A model generated the notes under the pieces. It saw only the letters and a program-made list of their open reading frames with translations. It made no database searches and was not told where the DNA came from. A DNA stretch of 24,281 nt, from IMG/VR virus record IMGVR_UViG_3300021961_000617, positions 1 through 24,281 of that record; one strand, written 5' to 3'. The DNA is from a virus. The stretch's first letter is position 1. Each line of letters opens with the position of its first letter. Positions 1-8,018 of this stretch are shown here, piece after piece. Made by a program: the position numbers and the translations under genes.

Positions 1-1
1 T

Positions 2-184
2 GGACGTACCTTGGCAAAATATGCTCCCCGTCTTCGTGGATTTACCTGCTACCCTGATGGCTCTCGTGGAGGACAGCCAATCACTAAAGTAAGCTATGAA
101 GAGGCGATGCACCACAAGAACACGGTGTTTGAAGAAAACGACATTTGCGACATTACCGGCAAGGGCGGTAGCTGCGGAGTGTAA
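2..184 (+). CDS. C-terminal fragment of an upstream plus-strand gene, possibly class II ribonucleotide reductase
   Basis: The frame is open from the window edge to a TAA at 182-184, giving the last 60 residues of a protein whose start lies outside. The visible part reads ...GFTCYPDGSRGGQPITK... followed by SYEEAMHHKNTVFEE and ends ...CDITGKGGSCGV. A cysteine pair beside the C-terminus is the arrangement used by adenosylcobalamin-dependent (class II) ribonucleotide reductases to re-reduce their active site, and the PDGSRGGQP segment looks like the region just before it. Such enzymes are common in aquatic phages. The assignment rests on recollection of the family, not on an alignment. What is firm is a plus-strand gene ending here, opposite in direction to the late operon, which suggests a nucleotide-metabolism/replication arm to the left. 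Confidence 0.5.
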   Translation, partial: GRTLAKYAPRLRGFTCYPDGSRGGQPITKVSYEEAMHHKNTVFEENDICDITGKGGSCGV

Positions 185-231
185 ATAAAAAAACCCCCGG
201 TCATGGTTACTATGTAGTAACTATGCCGGGG
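184..231 (-). terminator. Intrinsic terminator of the late (minus-strand) operon
   Basis: Read on the minus strand, CCCCGG (from 231) and CCGGGG (ending 195) close a long hairpin whose inner arms (AGTTACT and AGTAACC around a short loop) also pair, apart from one bulged base. The 3' arm runs directly into GTTTTTTTATTT (193-184). A GC-rich stem followed by a T run is a classic rho-independent terminator. It works only in the minus direction, because on the plus strand the stem is followed by AAAGGTCG. It lies beyond the endolysin and is the first strong minus-strand stop after it. Confidence 0.8.
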
Positions 232-251
232 AAAGGTCGCTAAGGAAACCA

Positions 252-437
252 ATGAAAATATTTAGCTGTGGGTTTGAGACTTCCTTTGCTTTAGGGGTTA
301 GGGCGTTAACTGATGAGCCTAAACTAGTAGAAACTGCGGAAGAGGAATACGATTATGAGTTAGCTTTGTTTTCAGGAGTAGAAATTTACTTTCCCTTCTT
401 AACACTTAGCATAGGCTCTATAACCTTTGTAGAGTAA
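252..437 (+). CDS. Small plus-strand hypothetical protein (61 aa)
   Basis: A 61-residue acidic protein (begins MKIFSCGFETSF, ends GSITFVE) with no family I recognise. The middle is rich in Glu and Asp (TAEEEYDYE) and the C-terminal third is hydrophobic (ALFSGVEIYFPFLTLSIG), which could be one weak membrane segment or simply a beta-rich core. It is believed real because AAGGA at 242-246 sits 5 nt before the ATG and a strong plus-strand terminator starts 6 nt after its stop. It follows the plus-strand gene ending at 184 and is probably cotranscribed with it. The minus-strand late transcript should run through it as antisense. Confidence 0.6.
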   Translation: MKIFSCGFETSFALGVRALTDEPKLVETAEEEYDYELALFSGVEIYFPFLTLSIGSITFVE

Positions 438-443
438 CTACAC

Positions 444-467
444 AGCCCCGAAAGGGGCTTTTATTTT
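444..467 (+). terminator. Intrinsic terminator of the plus-strand genes
   Basis: AGCCCC-GAAA-GGGGCT (444-459) forms a perfect 6-bp GC-rich stem with a stable GNRA tetraloop, followed by TTTTATTTT. It ends plus-strand transcription coming from the left. The T tract overlaps the stop codon of the minus-strand endolysin (461-463), so the two transcription units are packed tail to tail with no spare sequence. Confidence 0.88.
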
Positions 468-931
468 GGCAACAACCTAGCCTCTGTAGCCCTACGTTTA
501 ACCAGTCCTGGAAGCTTTCTACCTCCTCCATAGACCCACTTAGCTAACTCCTGCCTAGCCCCATCCCAGTCTTCAGCGTCTATTTTGCGCTTTAACGTGC
601 TAGAACGATACCTAGGCACTCCTAGATTGTACGCAAAGCTAGTCATGGCTGCTAAGGCATCAGGATGCTTAATCAGTACCGGAGAGGCTCGTAGAACACC
701 AGCCATGTAGTTGTTTTGTAGCTCACTCTTCATCCAAGCTCTAGCAGTCTCTACAGTGATCGGAGGATCAGTAGGTTTTACCTGTGTTCCATCTGGTTTG
801 TTGACTGTGCCAAAGCCCTGAGTGCAATAGCCACCAGCACAGTAGTATGGAGTGGCTACAAAGCCTTCAAAGACTTCAACAAGCTTCGATGATAGGATCA
901 GTGCTGCTACTAGTGACGCTGACGTTCCCAT
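461..931 (-). CDS. Endolysin, glycoside hydrolase family 24 (T4-type lysozyme/muramidase)
   Basis: Predicted to cleave the glycan backbone of peptidoglycan at lysis. With the start at 931 (156 aa; AGGAAGG stands a few bases before this ATG) the N-terminal helix carries FEGF with catalytic-type Glu22, followed by the loop TPYYCAGGYCTQGFGT. Spacing matches the T4 lysozyme triad E-x8-D-x5-T exactly, except that the Asp position is Cys31 (E22, C31, T37). The rest fits the family: AMTSFAYNLG, then RRATEARLL near the end. A start at 994 is also open but would overlap the holin gene by 85 nt. With the 931 start the overlap is 22 nt. The N-terminus (SASLVAALILSS) is mildly hydrophobic but I see no clear signal-anchor, so release through the holin just upstream is the simplest model. 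Confidence 0.85.
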   Translation of the reverse strand: MGTSASLVAALILSSKLVEVFEGFVATPYYCAGGYCTQGFGTVNKPDGTQVKPTDPPITVETARAWMKSELQNNYMAGVLRASPVLIKHPDALAAMTSFAYNLGVPRYRSSTLKRKIDAEDWDGARQELAKWVYGGGRKLPGLVKRRATEARLLPK

Positions 932-1380
932 ACCCTTCCTACAAACCAGAATGAAATAATCATAAATAGGATAGTTACATCGTCCGGTGTCCACAGAGAC
1001 AATGTAACCTCTTTCCAGTTGCCTCCTTGTTCCTGTGCAATGGAAAAGCCTGCTATCTTTACTAAGAAGTAAGCCAACACAAAGGCGTAAGTAATCGAAG
1101 GACGAACCAAAGCTGAGATGGCTGCAATCATCTTGCCAGCAGCTTTAGCGGTACTGCTTTGTTCTTCAAAGGCTTTGCCGATGCTGTTAAGTTCCTCTGT
1201 AGCCATTGCCATTTCAGCTTGACGCATAGCAATCTCACCACGCATCCTGGCGAAAGCCATTTCCTGCTCCAGCAGAGCCAACTCATGCTTACGCTCGTTA
1301 GCTTTATCAAAGAACTTCAATACCTCCGGGGCCAGCCTGAGCAGGCCTCCGAAGACTCCACCAAAAATTACGTCGATCAT
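910..1380 (-). CDS. Putative holin / small membrane lysis protein (156 aa)
   Basis: A membrane protein of 156 aa. It has an amphipathic, glycine-rich N-terminus (MIDVIFGGVFGGLLRLAPEV), a charged coiled-coil at about residues 25-75 rich in Glu, Ala, Met and Arg, and two hydrophobic segments near 95-115 (ITYAFVLAYFLVKIAGF) and 134-150 (VTILFMIISFWFVGRVW). Ending in a second transmembrane helix with FWF-G-R is a pattern I associate with holin-like genes of environmental podoviruses. Its ATG overlaps the preceding stop as ATGA and its 3' end overlaps the endolysin start by 22 nt, which is the usual holin-endolysin pairing. Holin function is inferred from topology and position. Confidence 0.65.
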   Translation of the reverse strand: MIDVIFGGVFGGLLRLAPEVLKFFDKANERKHELALLEQEMAFARMRGEIAMRQAEMAMATEELNSIGKAFEEQSSTAKAAGKMIAAISALVRPSITYAFVLAYFLVKIAGFSIAQEQGGNWKEVTLSLWTPDDVTILFMIISFWFVGRVWERQRH

Positions 1381-3872
1381 TGATAAACCTCTGCAGGCTC
1401 ATTAGCTTTAATCTGCTGTTGCATACCACCAAGAATACCAGCCTTACTCACCCCGGAAAGAGTCTCCTGAGCAAACGTAAGTCCCCGACTTTGCAAAGCC
1501 TTTGCAGCGGCTTCCAAGTTTCCTGACGAGGCAGCGGCGTCTAGGTCTTTTACAAACGTAGCAAACTTCTGCGGATCGAGCAAAAGCTCTTTAAGTTGTT
1601 TATCAAAATGTTCCGCTTGTTTAGCGGTAATGCCTTTAGACAAAAGCTCAACAGCAGCCTGCGGACCAGATATAATAGGATTTCGCAGTTTACTGAAGAT
1701 CATTGACAACGGGACACCAAACAGTTCTTCAAACTTATCCTTTTTAACAGACGTCATCGAATACCGTGTCTGAGCATCTTTAGCGGACTTCAAAAGCTTA
1801 TCCGAGACACTACCCAGTTTCTCTACAGTATTCAAGAAACCACCAGCACCGCTGCCAAACAAACGCTCTAAAGTCAGTTTACTATCTTTGTTACCCATAA
1901 ACTTAGCAAACGTAGCCGCAGGAGTTTCTCCTCCCATTGCTTCGTCTAGAACATAAGACTTCAAAGCCTTCATTCCTTCTGGGTCAATGCGGAAACGATC
2001 CAAAGCCTTTTTAGCAAACGCGGGGTCACTTAAAATTTTGTTAACAAGGGTCTTTGGAGACATTCCAGCATCCCCTACCCAAGCATCAACGCGCATCTTT
2101 CCAACAATGTTTTCTGCTTTTACTCGCTGATCTAAAACACGAGCAATATTCAATGCCGGATCAACGATACCTGAACGAAGATTCACAGCTTTATCTAGAA
2201 CCGGATCGTAAGCAGAAATATTGTCTATAGCTCCTCGATTAGAAGCAATCCAGGCTGCAGCTTTTTCAGGGTTGAGCATACCTGTTTTAGAATCAATAGC
2301 AGACATAGAAAAATCTTTTAGATTTGCGTCATAAGCAAAGCGTTGGTTTGCATCACGAAGCATCTGCGCGTGTTGCGGCATATCTTCATACATCATAGTC
2401 TCTAAACGAGTTTTAAGCTGGCTTAGATGATATTTAGATGCGTCTGGTGCGTTGCTACGAAGAAGGCTATTAATTTCTTGTTGAAGTCCACGAGAGTTTT
2501 GATAATCAATGGCTTCAAAACCACCGTCAGCTTTTGGCTTGGTCACATTTTTAATGCGATCAATTAAAGAAGGGAAACTGGTAAATAGGTTTTCTTCCTT
2601 GGTTGCTGTGGCTAAGGCATGAAGTTCTGCAGCGGACTGTGAAGATAGCGCCGCTCCATCCTGTGTCGCCAGTTTTGCAATATCTTCATATTGTTTCGAG
2701 GCTGCTGGAGAAATCCGCAAATCTTCATCAGCTACGCGAGTAAGCCTAGTAGTCATGTCTGCTTCTCGTTCAGCAAACGGGAAAGCCTTTTGAGTCATTC
2801 CAGTTGCTTGACGTTCTAGGGCTAGGTTACTTTCTTTTGCCTGTTGTTCTCTTAGCCTTGCTTCAAGTTCAGCGCGTTGCTGTGGCGTCTGATAAGCAGT
2901 ACGTTGAGACAAAAGCTCTGCTGCTTTTGCTGGATCACCAAACATTCCTTCTTTGGCTTGCCGTAGTTGTTCCTTGGCTTGAGCAAACTCTTGTTGGTAC
3001 AAACCAGCAAACTGTGGATCACGAGCAGCAAGGCCCCGCAAAGCAGCATCAATAACTTCATTGTCTACTAACGCTGAGGTAGGCATTTTTACACCAAATT
3101 TCTGAGCGTCAAGCATTACCATTTGAATTTTAGGAACAAGCTGCGGATCAAGCTTTACCGCTTCTCGTAATACATTTTGAATGTGAGAGCTTGCTTGTTT
3201 CTCAAGTTCCTGTACAGCCTGTTGTTGTCCTTGCGGAGAAATAAGCTGCTTAGCGTATTGTACGGCTGGGCGACCAGCTACGCCAAGGCCAGCAGAGCCT
3301 GCTGCGGTTCCTAGCGAGGCTGCTCCAGAACCAGCAACCCTTGCCAACAAATCAGCAGTCGTTCCTGGCTCAGCCGCAGCCATGATAGCCCCTGCTTCTG
3401 CCCCACCGCCAGCAACGCCACCTAGCAAGCCTCTGCGTACTACGCCTCCCGGACCCATAGCATAGGTTGTGGGATCAACTGCTGTAGCTGCTGCTTCCCC
3501 AGCAATCTTTTCAATGTCGCTACCTGCACGAAGGCCTTTAAAATCTAGAGCCTGTGCAGTCTGTGCTGCTGCTTGTTCCCTGCTTGGGGCTTGTCCGCGA
3601 AGCAGTGGGTTCTTTGTGGCAAGAGCTGGGTTAACTGCAGCGACATTACCAGCCATTGTAGAAACTGCTCTTTTTAACCTATCTACAATATAGGAATCTG
3701 TCACTGCAGAAAGTGGGTCTTCTTGTTTAGTTGCGGTAGGAGCCATCGCCCCCGGCCCAGCCTCCATTGTTTTAAAACGAAGTGCTTGTGCTAAATCTGC
3801 GTCTGCCTGTTCCTTAGTATCTGCAGTAACTTCTACAGGACCAAATTGAGTATTATATTTAAATACCGACAT
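1377..3872 (-). CDS. Large internal virion / DNA-ejection protein (831 aa)
   Basis: No enzymatic motif is visible. The first 45 residues form a small domain (MSVFKYNTQFGPVEVTADTK...), as seen at the start of several phage internal proteins. Residues about 130-215 are an Ala/Gly-rich, weakly hydrophobic stretch (GLLGGVAGGGAEAGAIMAAA, AGSGAASLGTAAGSAGLG) that could insert into membrane. The remaining 600 residues are mostly helical and rich in Gln, Glu, Lys and Ala. It is the third of three large consecutive genes between the tail nozzle and lysis genes, the place where T7-like and P22-like phages keep the ejection proteins that build a channel through the cell envelope. Start and upstream stop overlap as TAATG. 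No transglycosylase Glu motif was recognised. Function is inferred from position and composition. Confidence 0.65.
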   Translation of the reverse strand: MSVFKYNTQFGPVEVTADTKEQADADLAQALRFKTMEAGPGAMAPTATKQEDPLSAVTDSYIVDRLKRAVSTMAGNVAAVNPALATKNPLLRGQAPSREQAAAQTAQALDFKGLRAGSDIEKIAGEAAATAVDPTTYAMGPGGVVRRGLLGGVAGGGAEAGAIMAAAEPGTTADLLARVAGSGAASLGTAAGSAGLGVAGRPAVQYAKQLISPQGQQQAVQELEKQASSHIQNVLREAVKLDPQLVPKIQMVMLDAQKFGVKMPTSALVDNEVIDAALRGLAARDPQFAGLYQQEFAQAKEQLRQAKEGMFGDPAKAAELLSQRTAYQTPQQRAELEARLREQQAKESNLALERQATGMTQKAFPFAEREADMTTRLTRVADEDLRISPAASKQYEDIAKLATQDGAALSSQSAAELHALATATKEENLFTSFPSLIDRIKNVTKPKADGGFEAIDYQNSRGLQQEINSLLRSNAPDASKYHLSQLKTRLETMMYEDMPQHAQMLRDANQRFAYDANLKDFSMSAIDSKTGMLNPEKAAAWIASNRGAIDNISAYDPVLDKAVNLRSGIVDPALNIARVLDQRVKAENIVGKMRVDAWVGDAGMSPKTLVNKILSDPAFAKKALDRFRIDPEGMKALKSYVLDEAMGGETPAATFAKFMGNKDSKLTLERLFGSGAGGFLNTVEKLGSVSDKLLKSAKDAQTRYSMTSVKKDKFEELFGVPLSMIFSKLRNPIISGPQAAVELLSKGITAKQAEHFDKQLKELLLDPQKFATFVKDLDAAASSGNLEAAAKALQSRGLTFAQETLSGVSKAGILGGMQQQIKANEPAEVYQ

Positions 3873-5110
3873 TATTGTTGTCCCAAAAATTTTACATTAG
3901 GAGGCAGTTTTGGCGTTTCATCACCGGCCAAAGGATCAAGCCAATCAAGCTTTGATGTAGCCAAATCAACATCCTCCTGTGTAATAACACCACTAGCAAT
4001 TCTAGGAGCAAGTGAAGCGTTTAGACGTTTTCTAGCACCAGAACTGACTTGTTCCAAAGCCTTTCTACGAGCCTTCATAATAACGTCATACTCGTTTTCA
4101 GAAAACTCAGTAGGTGTCCCAGACAACCAAGCATTAAACTTCTGTGCGACGCGCTGACCCAAACTACCAAACGTCCTCATAGCCTCTATTTCAGCACGAG
4201 CAACTTGAGAGTCTGTTTTATTGGCTTTGAGATAAGCCTGTTGGAAGTTTTTAAAGGCCAGTGCTGAGCCAGACCCACCTCGCTTATACTGGTTCCAAAG
4301 ATTTTCTAGGTTTCTAAACTCTTCCACGTTTTTAAAGAACGTCGGAGTAACTGCTCCTTCTGTCAATTCTTTAATTCGACCCATTGCGGTAAGTTCGTTT
4401 CCAAAAACCTTTACAGTTGTCGAAGCAGCGTCTTTATCATACGGAACAAGCTTATCAGTAGTCAGGTTTTTCTGAACCCAGCGCCCTGTCTTTTCGTCTT
4501 TAAACGGATCACTAAACTTGTCTTTCTTATCAATATTCTGCACCACCGCTGCAGCGGCTTGGAAGTCTCCGTTAGTGCGTTCTAGTTCATTAAACCATTT
4601 TGTCCAAGAAGCTGGATCAAACTTAGCCATGTGCTTTTCGTACAGCTTCATAGCCTGAGCGCCCCAAGGCTTATCCGCTAACTTAGCGTCAGCAAGCATC
4701 TTCCTTGTTGCTTCTCGTTCCTTTCGCTGGCCTATCAAAGATTCAATATTTTCCTGCTTCATGTCAAATTCTTGTTTCTTCATCTGAGCGTCCGAATACA
4801 TCTGCTCAGCCTTCATAGCCTCCTCGACCATACCACGAGCATGAAGCTCATCTGCGAGATTCTTGTAGGTCTGCACAAGGTCCCCACCAGGATCACGAGC
4901 AGCCTTCATAGCCTCGTTAATCTGTTCCTGACGTTGTACTGCTGCTGGTTTAAACCCAAACCCACCCATAAGCTGTGCAGTCCCTCTACCGGCTAAAGAG
5001 CCGATAGTCTGCATAGTACCCATTCCAGCTTGTCGATCAATGTTTGCGAATGTCTCAGCCCAAGGATCGTTGGATGGGCCAAACATACCGAATTGTTGTT
5101 GCTGTGCCAT
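3872..5110 (-). CDS. Internal virion / DNA-ejection-type protein (412 aa)
   Basis: A helical, Gln/Lys/Ala-rich protein starting MAQQQQFGMFGPSNDPWAE. Residues about 75-140 are strongly charged and probably coiled-coil (MKAEQMYSDAQMKKQEFDMK). There is no signal peptide, transmembrane helix or catalytic motif. An open frame extends to 5119, but the ATG at 5110 shares its A with the upstream TAA (TAATG), the coupling used throughout this operon, so I take 5110. The preceding and following genes are also large structural proteins, and together they resemble the T7 gp14-gp15-gp16 ejection set in position. Which of the three it corresponds to cannot be decided from sequence alone. Confidence 0.6.
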   Translation of the reverse strand: MAQQQQFGMFGPSNDPWAETFANIDRQAGMGTMQTIGSLAGRGTAQLMGGFGFKPAAVQRQEQINEAMKAARDPGGDLVQTYKNLADELHARGMVEEAMKAEQMYSDAQMKKQEFDMKQENIESLIGQRKEREATRKMLADAKLADKPWGAQAMKLYEKHMAKFDPASWTKWFNELERTNGDFQAAAAVVQNIDKKDKFSDPFKDEKTGRWVQKNLTTDKLVPYDKDAASTTVKVFGNELTAMGRIKELTEGAVTPTFFKNVEEFRNLENLWNQYKRGGSGSALAFKNFQQAYLKANKTDSQVARAEIEAMRTFGSLGQRVAQKFNAWLSGTPTEFSENEYDVIMKARRKALEQVSSGARKRLNASLAPRIASGVITQEDVDLATSKLDWLDPLAGDETPKLPPNVKFLGQQ

Positions 5111-7302
5111 TATGTCCAAGTCTCCGAAGTGACGTTTCCAGTATTAAATAGTCCACTAGCATTACTACCAGTAAACACATCCCACAAGCCGCCTAGAGTT
5201 TTTCCTAGGTCTGTGCCGGTCAGTCCTTGTGATACACCACCAGCGGCACCTTGCACCATCTTTGCATAGGCGTCTGCAGCAGCTTTCTCAGCGGTTCCCC
5301 AGCTTTGTAGGCCTGTAGAGCCTAGGTTCTGGTAAGCCCCTACACCAGTCAACAAAGGATTCATCCACTGGTTTTGAAGGTTCTGAGCTAGGTTAGCCTG
5401 CTGTGTACCAGCACCAAGAAGACCTGTGTAGCGGTCCAGGGCGTTCTTATCTGCTTGCAGGTAGTTAGCAAGGTCTTGGTTCGCCCAAGCCTTATACATA
5501 GCCACCTGAGCCGGATCAGCACCGACTGTATAGGCATTTCCAGTGGTAGGATCAGTAAACTGGGCGCTGTAGGCTTGGTTGAAGCTTTGCAGGCCTCCAA
5601 GCCCCTGCGCTCGCCTCCTATCCTCGATCTGTGCCGCCTGCGCTGCTCTCGGGTCAGCCATCATAGCGTTCATGATGTCAAACTCTTGTTGACGCAGGTT
5701 AGCTAGATCAATTTGCTCCGCTGCCCCGTAAGCACCAAGCCCTGCTTGCTGTGCTTTTCCAAACAAGCCACCAAGGTTTCCTTGAATTCCTTGACTGATG
5801 TTCCCGTATTGACCTTGTACATCTTGTCCAAGGGCTGTGTAGGCATCCCGGATTTGAGGACCAAGACCAGACAGACGGTCGTAAATAGACTTAGCTCCAG
5901 CAGCCGACAAAGCCCCACCAAGAACATTTGACAAATTCAAATCGCCCGGTCCCGGCAACATTTTTAATTTGTCAATAAAGTCTTTAAACGTACCTGTTGA
6001 TCCCGGAAGAACATTTGACTCAGGAAAGGGCGTTGTAGGTTTATCTATAGGAGGATCAGTAATAGGTTTATCTGTAGGAGGATCAGTAATAGGTTTATCT
6101 GTAGGAGGATCAGTGATGGATGTTTCAGCTTCAATTACGTCTGCGTTTGTAATATCAGTAATTAAGCTATCCAAGCCTGCCGTATCCATACCGACTACTG
6201 AGCCACCAAGACCAGCACCGGCATCAATAGTCAACGAACCGCCACCACCAATAACATTACCAGCAGCGTCAACTGCGCCGAGTGATGCAGTGTCTGCAGC
6301 AGAACTTAACGCAGATTCTAGAATAGCTGCATCAGTCAATCCAGACCCTGCTAAACCTGCAGCAACGTCAGCAGCCGACAGCGCCGCACTCATAGGCAAC
6401 CCAGCGTTAATAGCATTGGTAAAGGCTGTGGTAGCCAATTGAGAGGCTGCGCCTTCTACACCACCTACTGCAGTGGCTGCTAAGTCTGCTCCTGCGGTAC
6501 CGCCCAGGCCAAACAAACCACTACCAAATCCAGCAGCACCAAGAACCAACGCCGGTCCAATCCAATCGAGGTTGTCAGAGAACCAACCACCGCTCTGTTC
6601 CCATTGCTTGAACTGAACGTCAGTCAGGTTACCATCCTTGTCGTAGGTTCCGTAGTAGGCCCCGTAGGGATTGTCAGGAGTTTGAAACGGCTGGGTAAGC
6701 TGAGTCTCATAGCCTGTGAGGACTTTGTTGTAGGTCGAGTTGTCGCCGTCAGAGATGAGATCGTTGAGGGTTGTGGTGTAAAGGCCGTTAGCCGCCAGTC
6801 CTTCCGGAGTAAGGAACTCCGAGCCGCCCAACAGCGGAAGTCCTTCCGAATCGTAGGAAGGATTAGCTACGAGGGCTGTCATGTCTTGCGGGTTTTGGGT
6901 AAAATACTCCATCAGGTACTTGATTGTATTGTCCTGCGCTAGGTCCCCCAGCTGCTGATCGTCAAGTGCCGGCTGCGTTTTAGACTGTAAATAAGCCCAG
7001 TCTTCGTCCGACTGTTTACCATAAATCTGATCTGCTGCAGCACGAATCTCATCGTCAGAATAACCAGAGGATGCTAATTGATTATAAGCATCAATAGCTT
7101 CTGCTTCAGTAGAGATAGTAGTAGACAACGGAACAGAAGCAGTAACTGACTCAGGACTAAGCATTACTGCTTGCGCTGCCATTAATTGATCTGAAGTAAC
7201 ACCAACGCTTAGAGCGTAGTTTACAAAATCAGCCTCTGTAGCCGCCCCAGTCCCTACAGATTGCTGGTACGCAGCAATAATGTCTTGAGTTGTATAAGCC
7301 AT
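5110..7302 (-). CDS. Large internal virion protein with a Pro-rich tandem repeat linker (730 aa)
   Basis: The N-terminal region (about 1-110) contains small helical repeats of the form DIIAAYQQSVGTG..., AIDAYNQLASSGYSDDEIRA. Residues about 250-275 are Gly/Leu/Ala-rich (GPALVLGAAGFGSGLFGLGG), a possible membrane-active helix, followed by a long Ala/Gly-rich stretch. Near residues 396-422 a tandem repeat ITDPPTDKP forms a stiff Pro/Thr/Asp linker. The C-terminal 250 residues are Gln/Ala/Gly-rich and predicted helical (QQAGLGAYGAAEQIDLANLR). AGGGGG lies 6 nt before the ATG. Placement after the nozzle gene suggests an ejection protein or other internal capsid protein. No enzyme motif was found. 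Confidence 0.6.
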   Translation of the reverse strand: MAYTTQDIIAAYQQSVGTGAATEADFVNYALSVGVTSDQLMAAQAVMLSPESVTASVPLSTTISTEAEAIDAYNQLASSGYSDDEIRAAADQIYGKQSDEDWAYLQSKTQPALDDQQLGDLAQDNTIKYLMEYFTQNPQDMTALVANPSYDSEGLPLLGGSEFLTPEGLAANGLYTTTLNDLISDGDNSTYNKVLTGYETQLTQPFQTPDNPYGAYYGTYDKDGNLTDVQFKQWEQSGGWFSDNLDWIGPALVLGAAGFGSGLFGLGGTAGADLAATAVGGVEGAASQLATTAFTNAINAGLPMSAALSAADVAAGLAGSGLTDAAILESALSSAADTASLGAVDAAGNVIGGGGSLTIDAGAGLGGSVVGMDTAGLDSLITDITNADVIEAETSITDPPTDKPITDPPTDKPITDPPIDKPTTPFPESNVLPGSTGTFKDFIDKLKMLPGPGDLNLSNVLGGALSAAGAKSIYDRLSGLGPQIRDAYTALGQDVQGQYGNISQGIQGNLGGLFGKAQQAGLGAYGAAEQIDLANLRQQEFDIMNAMMADPRAAQAAQIEDRRRAQGLGGLQSFNQAYSAQFTDPTTGNAYTVGADPAQVAMYKAWANQDLANYLQADKNALDRYTGLLGAGTQQANLAQNLQNQWMNPLLTGVGAYQNLGSTGLQSWGTAEKAAADAYAKMVQGAAGGVSQGLTGTDLGKTLGGLWDVFTGSNASGLFNTGNVTSETWT
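6037..6117 (-). repeat. Three 27-bp tandem repeats encoding ITDPPTDKP units
   Basis: Three copies of a 27-bp unit start at 6037, 6064 and 6091 on the plus strand. They are nearly identical (single changes such as ctatag to ctgtag and gtaat to gtgat). The length is a multiple of three, so gain or loss of a unit lengthens or shortens the protein linker by nine residues without a frameshift. Confidence 0.9.
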
Positions 7303-7314
7303 TATAGCCCCCTA

Positions 7315-7749
7315 TCAGCTAAACAGACCAGTAATAAACTGGTTTGTTTGCTCTTGTTGGTCCATAGGAGGAACAGTAGCCATTGGCTGTTGCTGGCCCA
7401 TGTTCTGATAAGCCTGAGTCACGTTAAACGGAGTGAAGTTTGCAGGGAACTCCGTAGGCTGATTAGCCACTGCAGGCTGCATAGTCCCCCAAGCCTGTGC
7501 TGCTTTATCAGCCTCAGTAAAACTAGCAAAAGGCTGTGTAGTCGGCTTAGCAAACTGCATAGCTCTTTGCAGGGACTGAATGTCTTGCGGCATTAGCTGT
7601 GGTTTAAAGCTCGACGCAGGGTTACGCATCTGTTGCATACGAGCAAACAGATCAGGCCTATTTTGCATAAGCCACTGCAGTACCCTAGCTTTGTCAGCAG
7701 GCTGCATAGAAGCTTGTTGATTATTAACTTGTCCGAATAGCCCGTTCAT
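7315..7749 (-). CDS. Hypothetical virion-associated protein, Gln/Met/Pro-rich (144 aa)
   Basis: I do not recognise a family. The protein starts MNGLFGQVNNQQASMQPADK and has one compact helical segment (about 15-70, ARVLQWLMQNRPDLFARMQQ). It continues with low-complexity Gln/Met/Pro/Asn-rich sequence up to a short hydrophobic end (FITGLFS). No membrane helix or enzyme motif is visible. It overlaps the upstream gene as TAATG and is followed 12 nt later by the 730-aa internal protein. Composition and location among tail and ejection genes suggest a small structural or assembly protein. Confidence 0.6.
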   Translation of the reverse strand: MNGLFGQVNNQQASMQPADKARVLQWLMQNRPDLFARMQQMRNPASSFKPQLMPQDIQSLQRAMQFAKPTTQPFASFTEADKAAQAWGTMQPAVANQPTEFPANFTPFNVTQAYQNMGQQQPMATVPPMDQQEQTNQFITGLFS

Positions 7750-8018
7750 TAAAACGTACCTCCGCTAATTAAAGTAATTTCGTCTAGAAGATCACGAGTA
7801 AACTCTGTGGTGGCTACTCGAGTTGAGTTATCAGAAGCTGCCGGGGACGTAGCTGTCGCTGTGCCAATAAAACCATTAACATTTGATTTTGTTTGGATGG
7901 CTGATGCAATAGCTGTTAGCTCTGCGTCCAGCTCAACACCACGAACAAGCTTATTGGGATCGCCTGTAATTAACGAATCTTTAGCAGCAAGATCATAAAG
8001 TTTAACGTAGTTGCTCAT
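7749..8018 (-). CDS. Short tail-fibre-like protein (89 aa)
   Basis: Contains the segment KDSLITGDPNKLVRGVELDA followed by ELTAIASAIQTKSNVNGFIG. This resembles the N-terminal attachment region of many phage tail fibres, where a 'KD-L-TG-P-K-I-G-E-D-E' stretch precedes coiled repeats. It then has a single fibre-like repeat (NSTRVATTEFTRDLLDEI, similar to the '-VATT-FV---' motif). At 89 aa it is far shorter than a full fibre. It may be a fibre-attachment or trimerisation piece, or the remnant of a fibre gene. It overlaps the nozzle gene by ATGA and the next gene by TAATG, so it is embedded in the operon and looks functional. Confidence 0.65.
   Translation of the reverse strand: MSNYVKLYDLAAKDSLITGDPNKLVRGVELDAELTAIASAIQTKSNVNGFIGTATATSPAASDNSTRVATTEFTRDLLDEITLISGGTF

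Noticed and set aside
931-994. Endolysin start at 994
   Set aside because: It overlaps the holin by 85 nt and adds a segment unlike the lysozyme family. The ATG at 931 has a better ribosome-binding site.
5969-6442. Plus-strand open frame with GGSVIGLSV repeats
   Set aside because: The repeats are the complement of the ITDPPTDKP units of the minus-strand protein.
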